Assembly: GCA_024697405.1 (NCBI GenBank)
Contig: JAILFU010000034.1
Span: forward strand, 1 to 45,163
Length of the DNA: 45,163 bases
Reading direction: 5' to 3'
From: Prevotella sp.
Lineage (GTDB): Bacteria; Bacteroidota; Bacteroidia; Bacteroidales; Bacteroidaceae
A program made the position numbers and the translations under genes. How positions within the stretch are numbered: position 1 is the first letter of the stretch; every line of letters starts with the position of its first letter. Of this stretch, positions 32,312 to 41,730 are shown piece after piece. The notes beneath the pieces are model-generated. The model was given only the letters and a program-made list of their open reading frames with translations, had not been told where the DNA came from and searched no databases.

Positions 32312-35300
32312 TTCACAATTACTTTTTGGTTGTTTACAATATATACACCCTTGGCTATCCCTTGAGTGGATGTAGCATCTTTCTTCACCAGCTTGCCATC
32401 TACCGTGTAGATGTCTGAGGGCTTGGCGAACGAGGTGCCAACGGTGGCGATGCCCGTTGTGCCAAGCGTAGTAGCCTCGAAGGCTACTGCCTCTTCATCG
32501 GTGTCGACGAACACGGTCTCTTCCACCTTGACATTACCGCTGCCGTTGAGCTGGAGCTTGATGGGGCTGTCGCTACTGAACGTTGCATTATTGTTGGAGA
32601 ACACCATCACCTTGTATCGTCCGTCGGCTATGCGTGTGAATTGAGACCTGTGGGCCTTGTCGGTCACCACATCCTGTAACACTGTGCCGTCTGACAGCGA
32701 TACCATGAACTGTGCTGCCACATGCTGGTTGGCAAAAGGAACGTTCATCGCAATGGTCTCGTCGTCGCTCTTCGACAATTCCAAAGTGCCCATTTGTCCT
32801 TGTGCCGATATGGCAGAAGACTGTTGGGGTGTGGACATAATAAGGTCAATCAGGTTCACAAGGTCCATCACGTTCACCTTTCCGTTACCGTCAAGGTCTA
32901 CTGCAATGAAGTTAAAATTGCTTGGGTTACGCCCCATGATATGACTCACTACCTTCACTACATCAATCACGTCAAGGTGATTGTCGCCATCAGCGTCGCC
33001 AGGAGTATAATCTATTACAGAGATTTCGAATGAGCTGTCAGTGAATGTCAGCTTCTGCTCATTCTCGTCAGAGAAGATGATGCTCTTTAATGTAGCAGTA
33101 TAAGTGCCCTCCTGCATGCTGCCGTCAGAGACGATAGACAGCGTGATGAAGTCGCCGGCATTGCCCTTATAGGCTCTAATGGGGTTGGAATAGGAGAGGA
33201 AGTGGTATAGCCCGTTGCCTTCGTCGGCCACTGCCAATGTGTGGTTCACGCGACGTGCGCTCACTATTTCAGTAATAAAGTCGCCGTTTCCATTTTTCTC
33301 AATGCTGAAACCAGCGGGTAGCTGCAGGCGGAAGTCTGTTGCTATCAGCGACTCAGTGTTGTCCAGCTGTAGGGCAATGGTCTTCTTGTCGCCAAGCCGA
33401 ATCGTTGCCTCGTTGGCATAAAGGAAGTTGTCGGGCTTCACCTCAACTATCTCTTTGAACTCCTTCCATACATTAGCTGTTTCGTAATCAGCTTTGCTAC
33501 CGAAAGGAACATATAGGGTTGTCTCCGACGTATAGTCGAAAGTCCTATCTGCAATAGATATGGGTGTTGCCCTCATCAATGTTACAGACCTTAATTTGGT
33601 ACAATTTGCGAAGGCATACTCATTAATCTCAGTTACGTTCTTGGGAATGACAATACTTGTTAAAGAAGAACACTCACAGAATGCATAACCTCCGATTGAC
33701 TCCACGCTTTCCGGAATCTCAATAGCAGCAAGACTCCTGCGTCCACGGAAGCTGTCATCAGCTATTGATTTAACCGTGGATGGGATAATCGTGTTGTTGC
33801 TACCCATAACCAATACTGTGCCATCCTTATTCGTTATAGCGTTTGTTCCTGCAGCTGAACTATAATTGGCGTTTCCATCTGCCACTGAGATGGAAGTGAT
33901 TCCGCCACAGCCTGCAATGGCAGACCCATCTACAAACTGAACACTTTGGGGGACATGGAACTCTGTAAGATTGTCACATCCATTAAAGGAATAACGTCCT
34001 ATATACGTAAGGCCTTCTGGGAATACTATTTCCCTCAATGGGCAACCGTAAAATGCATTAAATCCTATTCTTTCCAAACCTTGTGGGAGGTTAATGTGCT
34101 CAATATTCATCAATTCAAAGGCACCATCTGAAATACTTTTTATTTCACTTGGGATAATCGTAGACACACAGCCTTGAATTAATTCGTTTGTGCTTTTATT
34201 TATGATAGCGTTACAACCATTCCGAGAATCATAGACAGGATTGTTGGTGTCAACAACAATGGTTGACAGCAGGCTGTTACCTGCAAACACATAGTTCCCA
34301 ATCGATGTAACATTAGCCGGGATGGAAATTGTCGAGAGACCGCAATTGGCAAACGCAGCTTGAGCAATAGTCTGTACATTATTCGGAATTATTATCGACT
34401 GAAGTTTACACTCCATAAAAGCTCTAAGTCCAATACTTTGCAGATTCTCAGGAAGTACGACTGAGTGAAGAGATTTGCAAAAATAGAATGCTTCTTCTGG
34501 TATTTCGGTCAAGCCAGTGAAATAAGCCAACTCTTCGAAACTGGTAATTGTACTGTTCGACTTGAACACCAGTCCTAAGTCAGTCACTGCTGCGGCCTCC
34601 CCATACGACAGCTCACCATCCTTGTTGTCATCCCAGTTCTCCACGCAGATGCGCTTCACCTCAGCATCGGCGAAGTCGATGGGGGCATTAGGATCTGGCA
34701 TCATCTCCACAATGTTCTTGAAGCTTTTCCAGCCATCAGTTTGCTCATAAAGGATCTTTTTGCCAAAGGGCACGTAGAGGGTGGCATTCTCTTTCACAGC
34801 ATTATTTCCCCAACCGTTGAAGCAATTATCGGAAATGGAGTAGGGGGCTGAGATGTGCACTTTTACGACTTCAATATTGGATGACTGATAGAACGCTGAG
34901 CCACCGATCTTGGTCACTGTACTAGGAATCTCTACACTCTTCAGTTGATAGCAATATTCAAACGAGCTAAATCCTATTTCTTTCACACCTTCAGGTATGA
35001 CAACACTTGCCACGTTGCTTTCGTAAAAAGCATAGCCAGAGATTATTTCCACTCCACTTGGAATTGTCCCGGCAATACTGCCGCGTATGAGTGTATTCGT
35101 AGCTGTCTCAATAATAGCATTACAATTGTCCCTGGAATCATAGAATTCGTTTGCGGGGTCTACAGAAATTGTAGCCAGATTTTCTACTCCATTGAAAGCT
35201 TCACGACTAATCGTCCTTACTGAAGCTGGAATATGAAGCGCGGTCATGGCTGTGTTCCCCCTCAAAATACATCTTTCTATATTAACCACGGAAGATGGTA

Positions 35301-38300
35301 TTTCCAGACTTGTCCTGGCATTATTGGGAGTTCCGTAGAACGCCCCACCTCCTATGGAGGTTACTGTATTAGGAATGAATGCGTCGTCAGTTCCCACAAT
35401 AAGCCTGTTGGTAGCCGTTTCGATAAGCGCATTGCAATTCTCCCTGGAGTCATAATACTCATTCTCATTGTCAACCACTATAGACTCTATAGGACACGCA
35501 AAGAAAGGCTCGATGCCAATTTTGGTCAATGTCTTGGGAATGACTATCTGAGTAAGCCCGCCATAGAAGAAAGCGTTAGTGCCAATCTCCTGCAAACTCG
35601 ACGGGAAATCGATAGTCTTCATTTCATAACAGCTATTAAAGGCTGATCTTCCGATCGTCTTTACACTATTAGGAAGGACAACATGGCTGACTGTGCTATA
35701 GCTAAATGCGGCTTCGCCTATAGCACTTAATCCATTGAAGTATTGCAGCTCGTCGAACGAAGATATCTGCGTCCTCTGGAAAACCTTCCCCAGATCTGTC
35801 ACTCTCGCGGCCTCAGCGTAAGACAGCTCGCCATCGCCGTTGCCGTCCCAGTTCTCCAAGCAAATGCGCTTCACCTCTGCATCGGCAAAGACAATGGGGT
35901 CATTTGAGATCTCTTCTTCCATCTCAAATATATTGGTGAAGTTTTTCCACACGTCAGCCGCTTCGTATGCCGTTTTGCTGCCTTTGGGGACATAAAGCGT
36001 GGCATACTGGAACACATTGTGAGAAGATTCGTCGAAGACACCGTTGTCCAAGGTGTATGGAGTCTTACTTAAGACCTTAAATGCATTGAGGTTATTACAA
36101 CTGCCAAATGCTATTTGACCAATACTTTGAACACTTGCAGGAATAACAATTTCCGTAAAAGTTGCCCCATAGAAAGCATCTCGTGCAATTACTACGACAT
36201 CGTTAGGAATAATAGTTGTACTGCAACCAACCACCAAGGTGTTGGTTTCTGTCTCAACTATAGCATTACAGTTGTTGCGAGAATCAAATTTAGAATTTCC
36301 ATCTGCAACGACGATTTCGCGAAGATTGGTACAGCTTGAGAACGGATTATCGGGGAACGATTCTTCGAAAGTGAAATCGTCAGTCATTGCAGAAGGTATT
36401 ATTACGGACGTGATAGTAGAATTCCCGTGGAATGCATTTCTCCATACTGTAGTAACATTGAAAGATTCTCCAAGTTTCTCAACGGATGAACTGATATTAA
36501 GAATTCCGTTAGCTTCTCCATATAATCCCACAACTTCTGCTTTATGTTGGTCCCAAGAAGAAATGTGATAAATAATTCCATCTTTTCTGACGTAACTGAA
36601 GAATTCTTTCCATCCGTTTGCATTGAAATAATTATCCTCTGCTCCAACTGGCACACTTAGTGTTGCTTGATGGTAGGAATCCTGTGAGAAACTCAAGCTG
36701 GTGAGCAATGCCGGCTGGGTACCTAAGGCAGTAACATTTGTTAAATACCATCCATAGCAGGCATATTGACCTATTGTCTCAATAGTGGCAGGAATAGTAA
36801 TACTTGTTATGCTTCTTCCATATAGGGCAAGATCCCCTATCTCGGTTACTGTGTATTCTTTTCCATTAACAGTTATTTTGTCCAATATTACAACATTTCC
36901 ACTCGCATTGGGAGAGCCTGATGTCCAATTGGTTCTGTCTCCAGCCTTTACCTTTGCTGTTGTACCCGTGGTCGTATAAACATATACCACATTTGATGTA
37001 GGATCGGTGTATTCTAAGGTCATTTCCTCCTCTTCATCCATCTCCACAATGTTCTGGAAGTTCTTCCAGCCATTGGTCGTTTGGTAAAGCGACAGCTTTC
37101 CATATGGCACGTAGAGCGTAGCCGTCTGATAGGTAGATGCTGAGAAAGTGTTGTCATTGATGGCATAAGGCTGCTGTATATTGCAGGTGACAGCGGTCAG
37201 GCCTGTACAGCCAGCAAAGGCTCCCTCGCCGATGGCTGCTACAGCAGTGGGAATAGCTATAGTTGCCAAACCTATATGTCCCTCAAAGGCGTAAGCGTCA
37301 ATGCCCGTCACCGTTGCGGGTATTACCGTGTTCTTACACCCGAAGAGCAGGACATTGTCTGATGTGCGGATGATGGCGTTGCAGTCATTGCGTGAGTCGA
37401 AGACACTGTTGCCATCCTCTACGCGCATGGTGCGAATCGTGGCACAGTAACTAAAGGCTCTTTGGCCAATGCTAGTGACAGGCTGGGGAATGACCACATC
37501 GTAATCATCATCGCTGGCTGCATAGCCAACGATTGTCAGCACAGGGCATGAGGGATAGTCGAAACCGTCAATGTAAGGACACGAGAACTCCGTCAGACCT
37601 GTACATCCCTCAAAGGCGGTATTGTCAATGGCATAAACAGCGATTGGGATTTGAATCTTACCCACCAATTTGCAACCATAAAATGCATACTTACCAATGA
37701 AGGTCAACGATTCTGGTAGCCAAATGGCTGTCAGTTTATCACAGTTATAGAAACCATAGTCGCCAATGCCCACAACGATATACGTCTCCCCGTCTATAAC
37801 GATTTCATTGGGGATTGTCACCTCGCCTGCTGTGTCTTGACTAATGCTTGGAGCAATTCCGTTGCCCACCTGAACCCACTTTTTCTCTGCATCAATCACT
37901 TTAAAGGTCATCTTCGCCCCTTGGAAGACTGTCCAAGTAACTGTTCCGTCAGGCTGTAGCTCCCCATCGCCATAAGCCATGGTTCCACCTCCTTCTACTT
38001 CTACTATTCTTGAAAAACGATTCCAACCCTCTGTTGATTCATAACTAGCTTTTGAGCCAACGGGAACACGCAGCTCAGCATTGGCATAAGAAATATTAAA
38101 GGCATCTGTGGCAATAGGATAAGCAGTCGTTGCTTTTGAGTATACTACTACTAAGTCCTGACAATTTTCGAAAGCGCCATTCTCTATCCATGTCACTCCT
38201 TCAGCTATCGTCACCTCTGTCATGCCATATGCTCTTTGGAATGTGTCATAGGCAATGCTTTTTAGGGAAGCAGGCATGACTGTAGCCTTGCATCCTGCAA

Positions 38301-38823
38301 TCATGCGACTTGTGGCTGTCTCAATAATAGCATTGCAGTTGCCACGAGAATCGTAAACGGGATTGCCTGCAGCCACAACGATGCTTTCCAAATCGTCCTC
38401 CACACTAAAAGGATTGTCATCTCCCGGATATAGGCTAATCATGCTGGCCGGTATATTGATTGACCGTATGTGAGGGCACTGGTCGAAAGAGTTATAGCCA
38501 ACGCTTTCTACGCCGTCTTCAAAAGTTAATGAAGTGATGCCATCATTATTTTGGAAAGCTTCATTTCCCACCTGCTTCACTCGATATGTCACCCCATTGT
38601 AGGTCACATTAGCAGGTATAACCAACTCGCCAGAAACATCATTACCGCCAGTTACTTCTACCGTTTGTTCATCAGCGGAAATCAGACTGTAGTTCAAGTT
38701 TCCAACACTGAAACTGGATGCTACTTGTGCTCTCGCAGAAGTGCCAATCAACACAAATAGACAAAACAACATCATAGGAAAATCCATTTCCCATGAATGA
38801 AAATGCAAGTTTAATCTTTTCAT
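32308..38823 (-). CDS. Giant BspA-type leucine-rich-repeat surface protein with cohesin-like and dockerin modules
   Basis: The 2171-residue protein has a signal peptide (about 1-33; a second Met at 13 is possible). Residues about 35-1797 are BspA/LRR_5 repeats (LTSI.IP..VT.IG..AF) in about six large blocks. Most blocks hold a cassette D-S-R-x-x-C-N-A-I-I-E-T...G (seven copies, the last degenerate) and close with TLYVP.G....Y....W..F..I.EM. Two blocks start with an EF-hand-like segment (WDGNGDGELSYAEAA, WDDNKDGELSYGEAA). Then come a cohesin-like sandwich (about 1798-1939), a dockerin (about 1940-1998), another sandwich and a C-terminal tail IYTVDGKLVKK...GVYIVNNQKVIVK typical of Prevotella surface proteins. 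BspA relatives bind host proteins and other bacteria. The gene is intact. Confidence 0.88.
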   Translation of the reverse strand: MKRLNLHFHSWEMDFPMMLFCLFVLIGTSARAQVASSFSVGNLNYSLISADEQTVEVTGGNDVSGELVIPANVTYNGVTYRVKQVGNEAFQNNDGITSLTFEDGVESVGYNSFDQCPHIRSINIPASMISLYPGDDNPFSVEDDLESIVVAAGNPVYDSRGNCNAIIETATSRMIAGCKATVMPASLKSIAYDTFQRAYGMTEVTIAEGVTWIENGAFENCQDLVVVYSKATTAYPIATDAFNISYANAELRVPVGSKASYESTEGWNRFSRIVEVEGGGTMAYGDGELQPDGTVTWTVFQGAKMTFKVIDAEKKWVQVGNGIAPSISQDTAGEVTIPNEIVIDGETYIVVGIGDYGFYNCDKLTAIWLPESLTFIGKYAFYGCKLVGKIQIPIAVYAIDNTAFEGCTGLTEFSCPYIDGFDYPSCPVLTIVGYAASDDDYDVVIPQPVTSIGQRAFSYCATIRTMRVEDGNSVFDSRNDCNAIIRTSDNVLLFGCKNTVIPATVTGIDAYAFEGHIGLATIAIPTAVAAIGEGAFAGCTGLTAVTCNIQQPYAINDNTFSASTYQTATLYVPYGKLSLYQTTNGWKNFQNIVEMDEEEEMTLEYTDPTSNVVYVYTTTGTTAKVKAGDRTNWTSGSPNASGNVVILDKITVNGKEYTVTEIGDLALYGRSITSITIPATIETIGQYACYGWYLTNVTALGTQPALLTSLSFSQDSYHQATLSVPVGAEDNYFNANGWKEFFSYVRKDGIIYHISSWDQHKAEVVGLYGEANGILNISSSVEKLGESFNVTTVWRNAFHGNSTITSVIIPSAMTDDFTFEESFPDNPFSSCTNLREIVVADGNSKFDSRNNCNAIVETETNTLVVGCSTTIIPNDVVVIARDAFYGATFTEIVIPASVQSIGQIAFGSCNNLNAFKVLSKTPYTLDNGVFDESSHNVFQYATLYVPKGSKTAYEAADVWKNFTNIFEMEEEISNDPIVFADAEVKRICLENWDGNGDGELSYAEAARVTDLGKVFQRTQISSFDELQYFNGLSAIGEAAFSYSTVSHVVLPNSVKTIGRSAFNSCYEMKTIDFPSSLQEIGTNAFFYGGLTQIVIPKTLTKIGIEPFFACPIESIVVDNENEYYDSRENCNALIETATNRLIVGTDDAFIPNTVTSIGGGAFYGTPNNARTSLEIPSSVVNIERCILRGNTAMTALHIPASVRTISREAFNGVENLATISVDPANEFYDSRDNCNAIIETATNTLIRGSIAGTIPSGVEIISGYAFYESNVASVVIPEGVKEIGFSSFEYCYQLKSVEIPSTVTKIGGSAFYQSSNIEVVKVHISAPYSISDNCFNGWGNNAVKENATLYVPFGKKILYEQTDGWKSFKNIVEMMPDPNAPIDFADAEVKRICVENWDDNKDGELSYGEAAAVTDLGLVFKSNSTITSFEELAYFTGLTEIPEEAFYFCKSLHSVVLPENLQSIGLRAFMECKLQSIIIPNNVQTIAQAAFANCGLSTISIPANVTSIGNYVFAGNSLLSTIVVDTNNPVYDSRNGCNAIINKSTNELIQGCVSTIIPSEIKSISDGAFELMNIEHINLPQGLERIGFNAFYGCPLREIVFPEGLTYIGRYSFNGCDNLTEFHVPQSVQFVDGSAIAGCGGITSISVADGNANYSSAAGTNAITNKDGTVLVMGSNNTIIPSTVKSIADDSFRGRRSLAAIEIPESVESIGGYAFCECSSLTSIVIPKNVTEINEYAFANCTKLRSVTLMRATPISIADRTFDYTSETTLYVPFGSKADYETANVWKEFKEIVEVKPDNFLYANEATIRLGDKKTIALQLDNTESLIATDFRLQLPAGFSIEKNGNGDFITEIVSARRVNHTLAVADEGNGLYHFLSYSNPIRAYKGNAGDFITLSIVSDGSMQEGTYTATLKSIIFSDENEQKLTFTDSSFEISVIDYTPGDADGDNHLDVIDVVKVVSHIMGRNPSNFNFIAVDLDGNGKVNVMDLVNLIDLIMSTPQQSSAISAQGQMGTLELSKSDDETIAMNVPFANQHVAAQFMVSLSDGTVLQDVVTDKAHRSQFTRIADGRYKVMVFSNNNATFSSDSPIKLQLNGSGNVKVEETVFVDTDEEAVAFEATTLGTTGIATVGTSFAKPSDIYTVDGKLVKKDATSTQGIAKGVYIVNNQKVIVK

Positions 38824-38858
38824 ATCTGTTAATGTTTTAGTATTTGTTTAAGAAGTTA

Positions 38859-38866
38859 CAAAATTA
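38859..38866 (-). promoter_or_regulatory. -7 element of the BspA operon
   Basis: TAATTTTG on the minus strand matches TAnnTTTG, 35 bases before the ATG. No TTTG is found at -33, which fits a promoter that needs an activator. Confidence 0.6.
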
Positions 38867-38924
38867 CAATAAAAACATGAGAACCCTTTTATTCTTTTCG
38901 GAAATTTATCGCCCAATCCCATAA

Positions 38925-38944
38925 TTTCACTTGTTTAAGTGAAA
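38925..38944. promoter_or_regulatory. Palindromic operator candidate upstream of the BspA operon
   Basis: TTTCACTT-GTTT-AAGTGAAA is a perfect 8-bp inverted repeat. Its centre is 72 bases upstream of the centre of the BspA -7 element. A near-identical site lies at the same distance from the response-regulator promoter. It also lies downstream of the response-regulator gene, where it could form a hairpin, but it has no adjoining T tract on the minus strand. Confidence 0.65.
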
Positions 38945-39058
38945 AGAAGAAAGGACAATTGAGCATGCATTGCCAATGCCGTTCTAGATTTAATACGATT
39001 ACGTGGACCATTTGTGGGCATTTGTGTTAAACCGTTAACAAAGAAAAAAAGAACAACT

Positions 39059-39718
39059 TTATGTGTCGAGATACTTGCGCCCCTTGCTGATGAGCTGAAT
39101 CACGTTGTGGGCATTAAACTTCTTCATCAGGCGGTGGCGGTAGGTGCCGATGGTGTTGGTGGAGAGGAAGAGGCGGTCGGCAATTTCCGAGGTGGTCATG
39201 CCTTCGCTGATGCACTGCAGCACCTGTTGCTCGCGCTCGCTGAGCTGGAAGGCGGGCGAGCTAGCCATTTTGTCGCTGGGCTTCTCTTCGGAGAGGAGTT
39301 CCAGCTGACGGAGGAAAGCTTCGTTGTAATAAGTGTCGCCTTGGCGGATGACGCTGATTGCCTCCACGAGCGTGCCTACGGGACAGTTCTTCGAGACGAC
39401 GCCCTGTATGCTGAGACGTGCCAGGCGTGCCAGTATCCAGGGCTCTTCATGCATGGTGTAGATGAGTATGGCTGCGTTGGGACATTGTTGGCGGATGGTC
39501 TTCAGCGCTTCGAAGCCATTGGCGTCGGGCAGTTCGAGGTCAAGGATGAAGAGGTCGAACTGGTTTCCACCTTCTAGCAGGGCAAATAGTTCTTTGCTGC
39601 TGGTCGTTCCTTCGACGTGGTAGGGTGGGGTGGCAGATAGCAGATGGGTTATCCCCTCAAGTACCATTGGATGGTCGTCAAGTGCCAGTATGTGGTATGT
39701 AGGCTCTGGTGTTTGCAT
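39059..39718 (-). CDS. LuxR/NarL-type response regulator
   Basis: The ATG at 39716-39718 is preferred over an in-frame GTG three codons upstream, giving 219 residues. The receiver domain (about 8-125) has the acidic pair DD (about 14-15), the phosphorylated Asp60 in FILDLELPD, and the Thr and Lys switch residues in LIYTMHEE and VVSKNCP. The C-terminal LuxR-type helix-turn-helix is at about 155-212 (LSEREQQVLQCISEGMTTSE, then IADRLFLSTNTIGTYRHRLM). It lies 119 bases downstream of the histidine-kinase gene with its own -7 element, and upstream of the BspA operon. Matching palindromes before both suggest that it controls them. Confidence 0.92.
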   Translation of the reverse strand: MQTPEPTYHILALDDHPMVLEGITHLLSATPPYHVEGTTSSKELFALLEGGNQFDLFILDLELPDANGFEALKTIRQQCPNAAILIYTMHEEPWILARLARLSIQGVVSKNCPVGTLVEAISVIRQGDTYYNEAFLRQLELLSEEKPSDKMASSPAFQLSEREQQVLQCISEGMTTSEIADRLFLSTNTIGTYRHRLMKKFNAHNVIQLISKGRKYLDT

Positions 39719-39747
39719 AAATCTCACTCTTTACTGTTTAAGGCATG

Positions 39748-39755
39748 CAAAGATA
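39748..39755 (-). promoter_or_regulatory. -7 element of the response regulator
   Basis: TATCTTTG followed by CATG on the minus strand matches the consensus, 29 bases before the ATG. As for the BspA operon, no TTTG is present at -33. Confidence 0.6.
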
Positions 39756-39813
39756 GCAAATAAAACCGACAAGCATGCACTCGGCAGGCTTTTTCTGCTA
39801 TGGTGCCCTGCGA

Positions 39814-39835
39814 ATATCACTTATTCAGGTGATAT
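39814..39835. promoter_or_regulatory. Palindromic operator candidate upstream of the response regulator
   Basis: ATATCACTT-ATTC-AGGTGATAT is an inverted repeat with one mismatch per arm. It shares TCACTT-N4-A(A/G)GTGA with the site before the BspA operon. Its centre is 73 bases upstream of the centre of the -7 element. It begins two bases after the histidine-kinase stop codon. Confidence 0.65.
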
Positions 39836-39837
39836 GT

Positions 39838-41655
39838 TCATGCTGAAAACTCCAGTTCGAAGTGGTTTTCTCCGTTGGTCTGGTAGCTGCTGCCATGGGC
39901 TTTGATGCTGACAATGCGGTCATTCTGCGTGCGACGGCCTAATCCCTCGGTGGCGGCTTGGTTGCTTGTGCCGCTGGGACGTCCGTCGTCAACGATGCTG
40001 AGCCGATAGTGCCCTTCTGCTGTCTGTTGCAGGCTGACGGAGAGCTTGGCAGCAGTGCCGCCTTTGACAATGTTTGCCACATGCTCTTGTGCGATGCGAT
40101 AGACTTCATGGCTGACCTCTGCTGGAATCTGCTTCCACATGCCGTTGTCGGCAGGAAGGGCCTGATAGCTGGCACGGAGTGTGGTGTTCTGGCAGAGCAT
40201 GTCGATATGGTGCTGCAGCAGCTGGTGCAGGCTGAGGTGGGTGAACTCTGGAGGCATGAGCTGGTGCGACATGTGTCGGGCCTTCTGGCGTAGCGTGTTT
40301 AGCTGTTCGGAGAAGCTGTCTTTGCCACTGCATTGCATGCGTATCTCCAGTGCAAGCATGTCGTTGCAGAGTCCGTCGTGGAGTTCTTTGGCTATTCGTC
40401 GGCGCTCATCCTCTAGGGTGGCGATGCGCATCTGGGCCTCGTGTCGTTTGCGCCGCTGTCGGGAGTAGACCCATAAGGCAGCTATCGTCAGTACTGCCAG
40501 GGTGACGGCAATGCCTATCCACATCCGCCAAGTGCGAAGACGGGCTATCTGCAGGTCTTTTTCCATCACCTGGTACTTGACGTTGAAGTCGGCCATCTGT
40601 GCCGTCAGCCTTTCCGACGCCAGCGTGTCGGCTTCGATGCGGGCACTGTCCATTTGGAAGTAGGCCTCTTGCCATCGGCCGAGATGTGCATAGCAGCGGG
40701 CCATTTTCTCGTATACTGCAGCCGTTTTCACTCCTCCCCCTCCATGACCCATGATGGTCTCGAAGTCACTGACGGCCAGGCTCCACTGCCCTGTATCATA
40801 ATAGTGATTCGCGCGCGAGGTGACGAATCCTACTGCTGTGATGCCCTGTTGCGGCAATAGCGGAAGGATGGCATTTCCGTGCTCCATGCACACCTGTGCC
40901 GAATCGGCCTTTCCCAGTTTGTCGTACATCGGCATCATCGTGGTCAGGCAGCGCAGCTGCCAGTCGGGCGACTCGGCCTCAGTGGCCATCGTGTAGGCTT
41001 CCTTCAACAGCGGCTCGGCCTCGTTCAGCTTGCCAAGTGCCACCTTTGCCGCACCTAAAGTCTGCAACAGGCATAGCTCAGTGTAAGGGTCGTCGACCTG
41101 TCGCACATATCCCAGCCCCTGCTGCAGGTAATACTCCGCCTCTGTGAAATGGCTAAGGTTGTAGTGGAGGATTCCCACATTGGCCGCGATGGCTGCCTGC
41201 CACTCCAGATTGTCTTGCCGGCGCGACTCGTCCAGGGCATTGTTGTAGTAATAGAAAGCTGAATCGGTCTTTCCCTCGCGCCGGTATATGACGCCTAGCT
41301 CCTGTGGAATGATGATGCTCATCTCCTCCCAATCGTCGAAGGGCAGTTCCTGAAACAGCTGAAGACGGTTCTCCTTCCAACGCGCTATGTCGCCATTCCC
41401 CATGAAGTAGGTGCCCTCATGGAAGCGCATCATGGGATAGAACTTGGCACTTTCGACGCCTTTCAGCGCGAGTGCCTGTTGTATCAGCTCGTAGCCTTCA
41501 TCCAGACGTGTGGCATCGTCGAGGCACTCGGAGATGCGGTCGTCGAGGCGGGCGAGCAAAGTGTCTGTCTGTTCGGCGACGTCGGTCCTTCCCCAGCTGG
41601 AGGCAGTGCTGAGAGCGAGAAAAAGGGTGATGAGAAATAACTGCTTGTTTTTCAT
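39838..41655 (-). CDS. TPR-containing sensor histidine kinase (HisKA_3 type)
   Basis: The start is the ATG at 41653-41655, where the signal peptide begins (MKNKQLFLITLFLALSTASS); codons upstream overlap the promoter. The 605-residue protein has periplasmic TPR-like repeats (about 30-330), a transmembrane helix (about 378-398) and a NarX/DesK-type kinase. The H-box KELHDGLCND puts the phosphorylated His at about 426. The C-terminal ATPase domain has an N-box-like HEVYRIAQEHVANIVK and a short DDGRPSG loop. TPRs probably sense an envelope or protein ligand. It pairs with the response regulator directly downstream. Confidence 0.88.
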   Translation of the reverse strand: MKNKQLFLITLFLALSTASSWGRTDVAEQTDTLLARLDDRISECLDDATRLDEGYELIQQALALKGVESAKFYPMMRFHEGTYFMGNGDIARWKENRLQLFQELPFDDWEEMSIIIPQELGVIYRREGKTDSAFYYYNNALDESRRQDNLEWQAAIAANVGILHYNLSHFTEAEYYLQQGLGYVRQVDDPYTELCLLQTLGAAKVALGKLNEAEPLLKEAYTMATEAESPDWQLRCLTTMMPMYDKLGKADSAQVCMEHGNAILPLLPQQGITAVGFVTSRANHYYDTGQWSLAVSDFETIMGHGGGGVKTAAVYEKMARCYAHLGRWQEAYFQMDSARIEADTLASERLTAQMADFNVKYQVMEKDLQIARLRTWRMWIGIAVTLAVLTIAALWVYSRQRRKRHEAQMRIATLEDERRRIAKELHDGLCNDMLALEIRMQCSGKDSFSEQLNTLRQKARHMSHQLMPPEFTHLSLHQLLQHHIDMLCQNTTLRASYQALPADNGMWKQIPAEVSHEVYRIAQEHVANIVKGGTAAKLSVSLQQTAEGHYRLSIVDDGRPSGTSNQAATEGLGRRTQNDRIVSIKAHGSSYQTNGENHFELEFSA

Positions 41656-41660
41656 ACGTG

Positions 41661-41693
41661 CAAAGTTAAGAATTATTTTCGAGACTGCCAAAA
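41661..41693 (-). promoter_or_regulatory. Promoter of the histidine kinase, nearly leaderless
   Basis: On the minus strand TTTG (41690-41693), a 21-base spacer and TAACTTTG (41661-41668) match the consensus. The -7 element ends five bases before the ATG, so the predicted 5' leader is only zero to three bases. Confidence 0.75.
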
Positions 41694-41730
41694 GAAATTG
41701 TGAGAAAGTGCCAGAATGGTGTTGACATTC

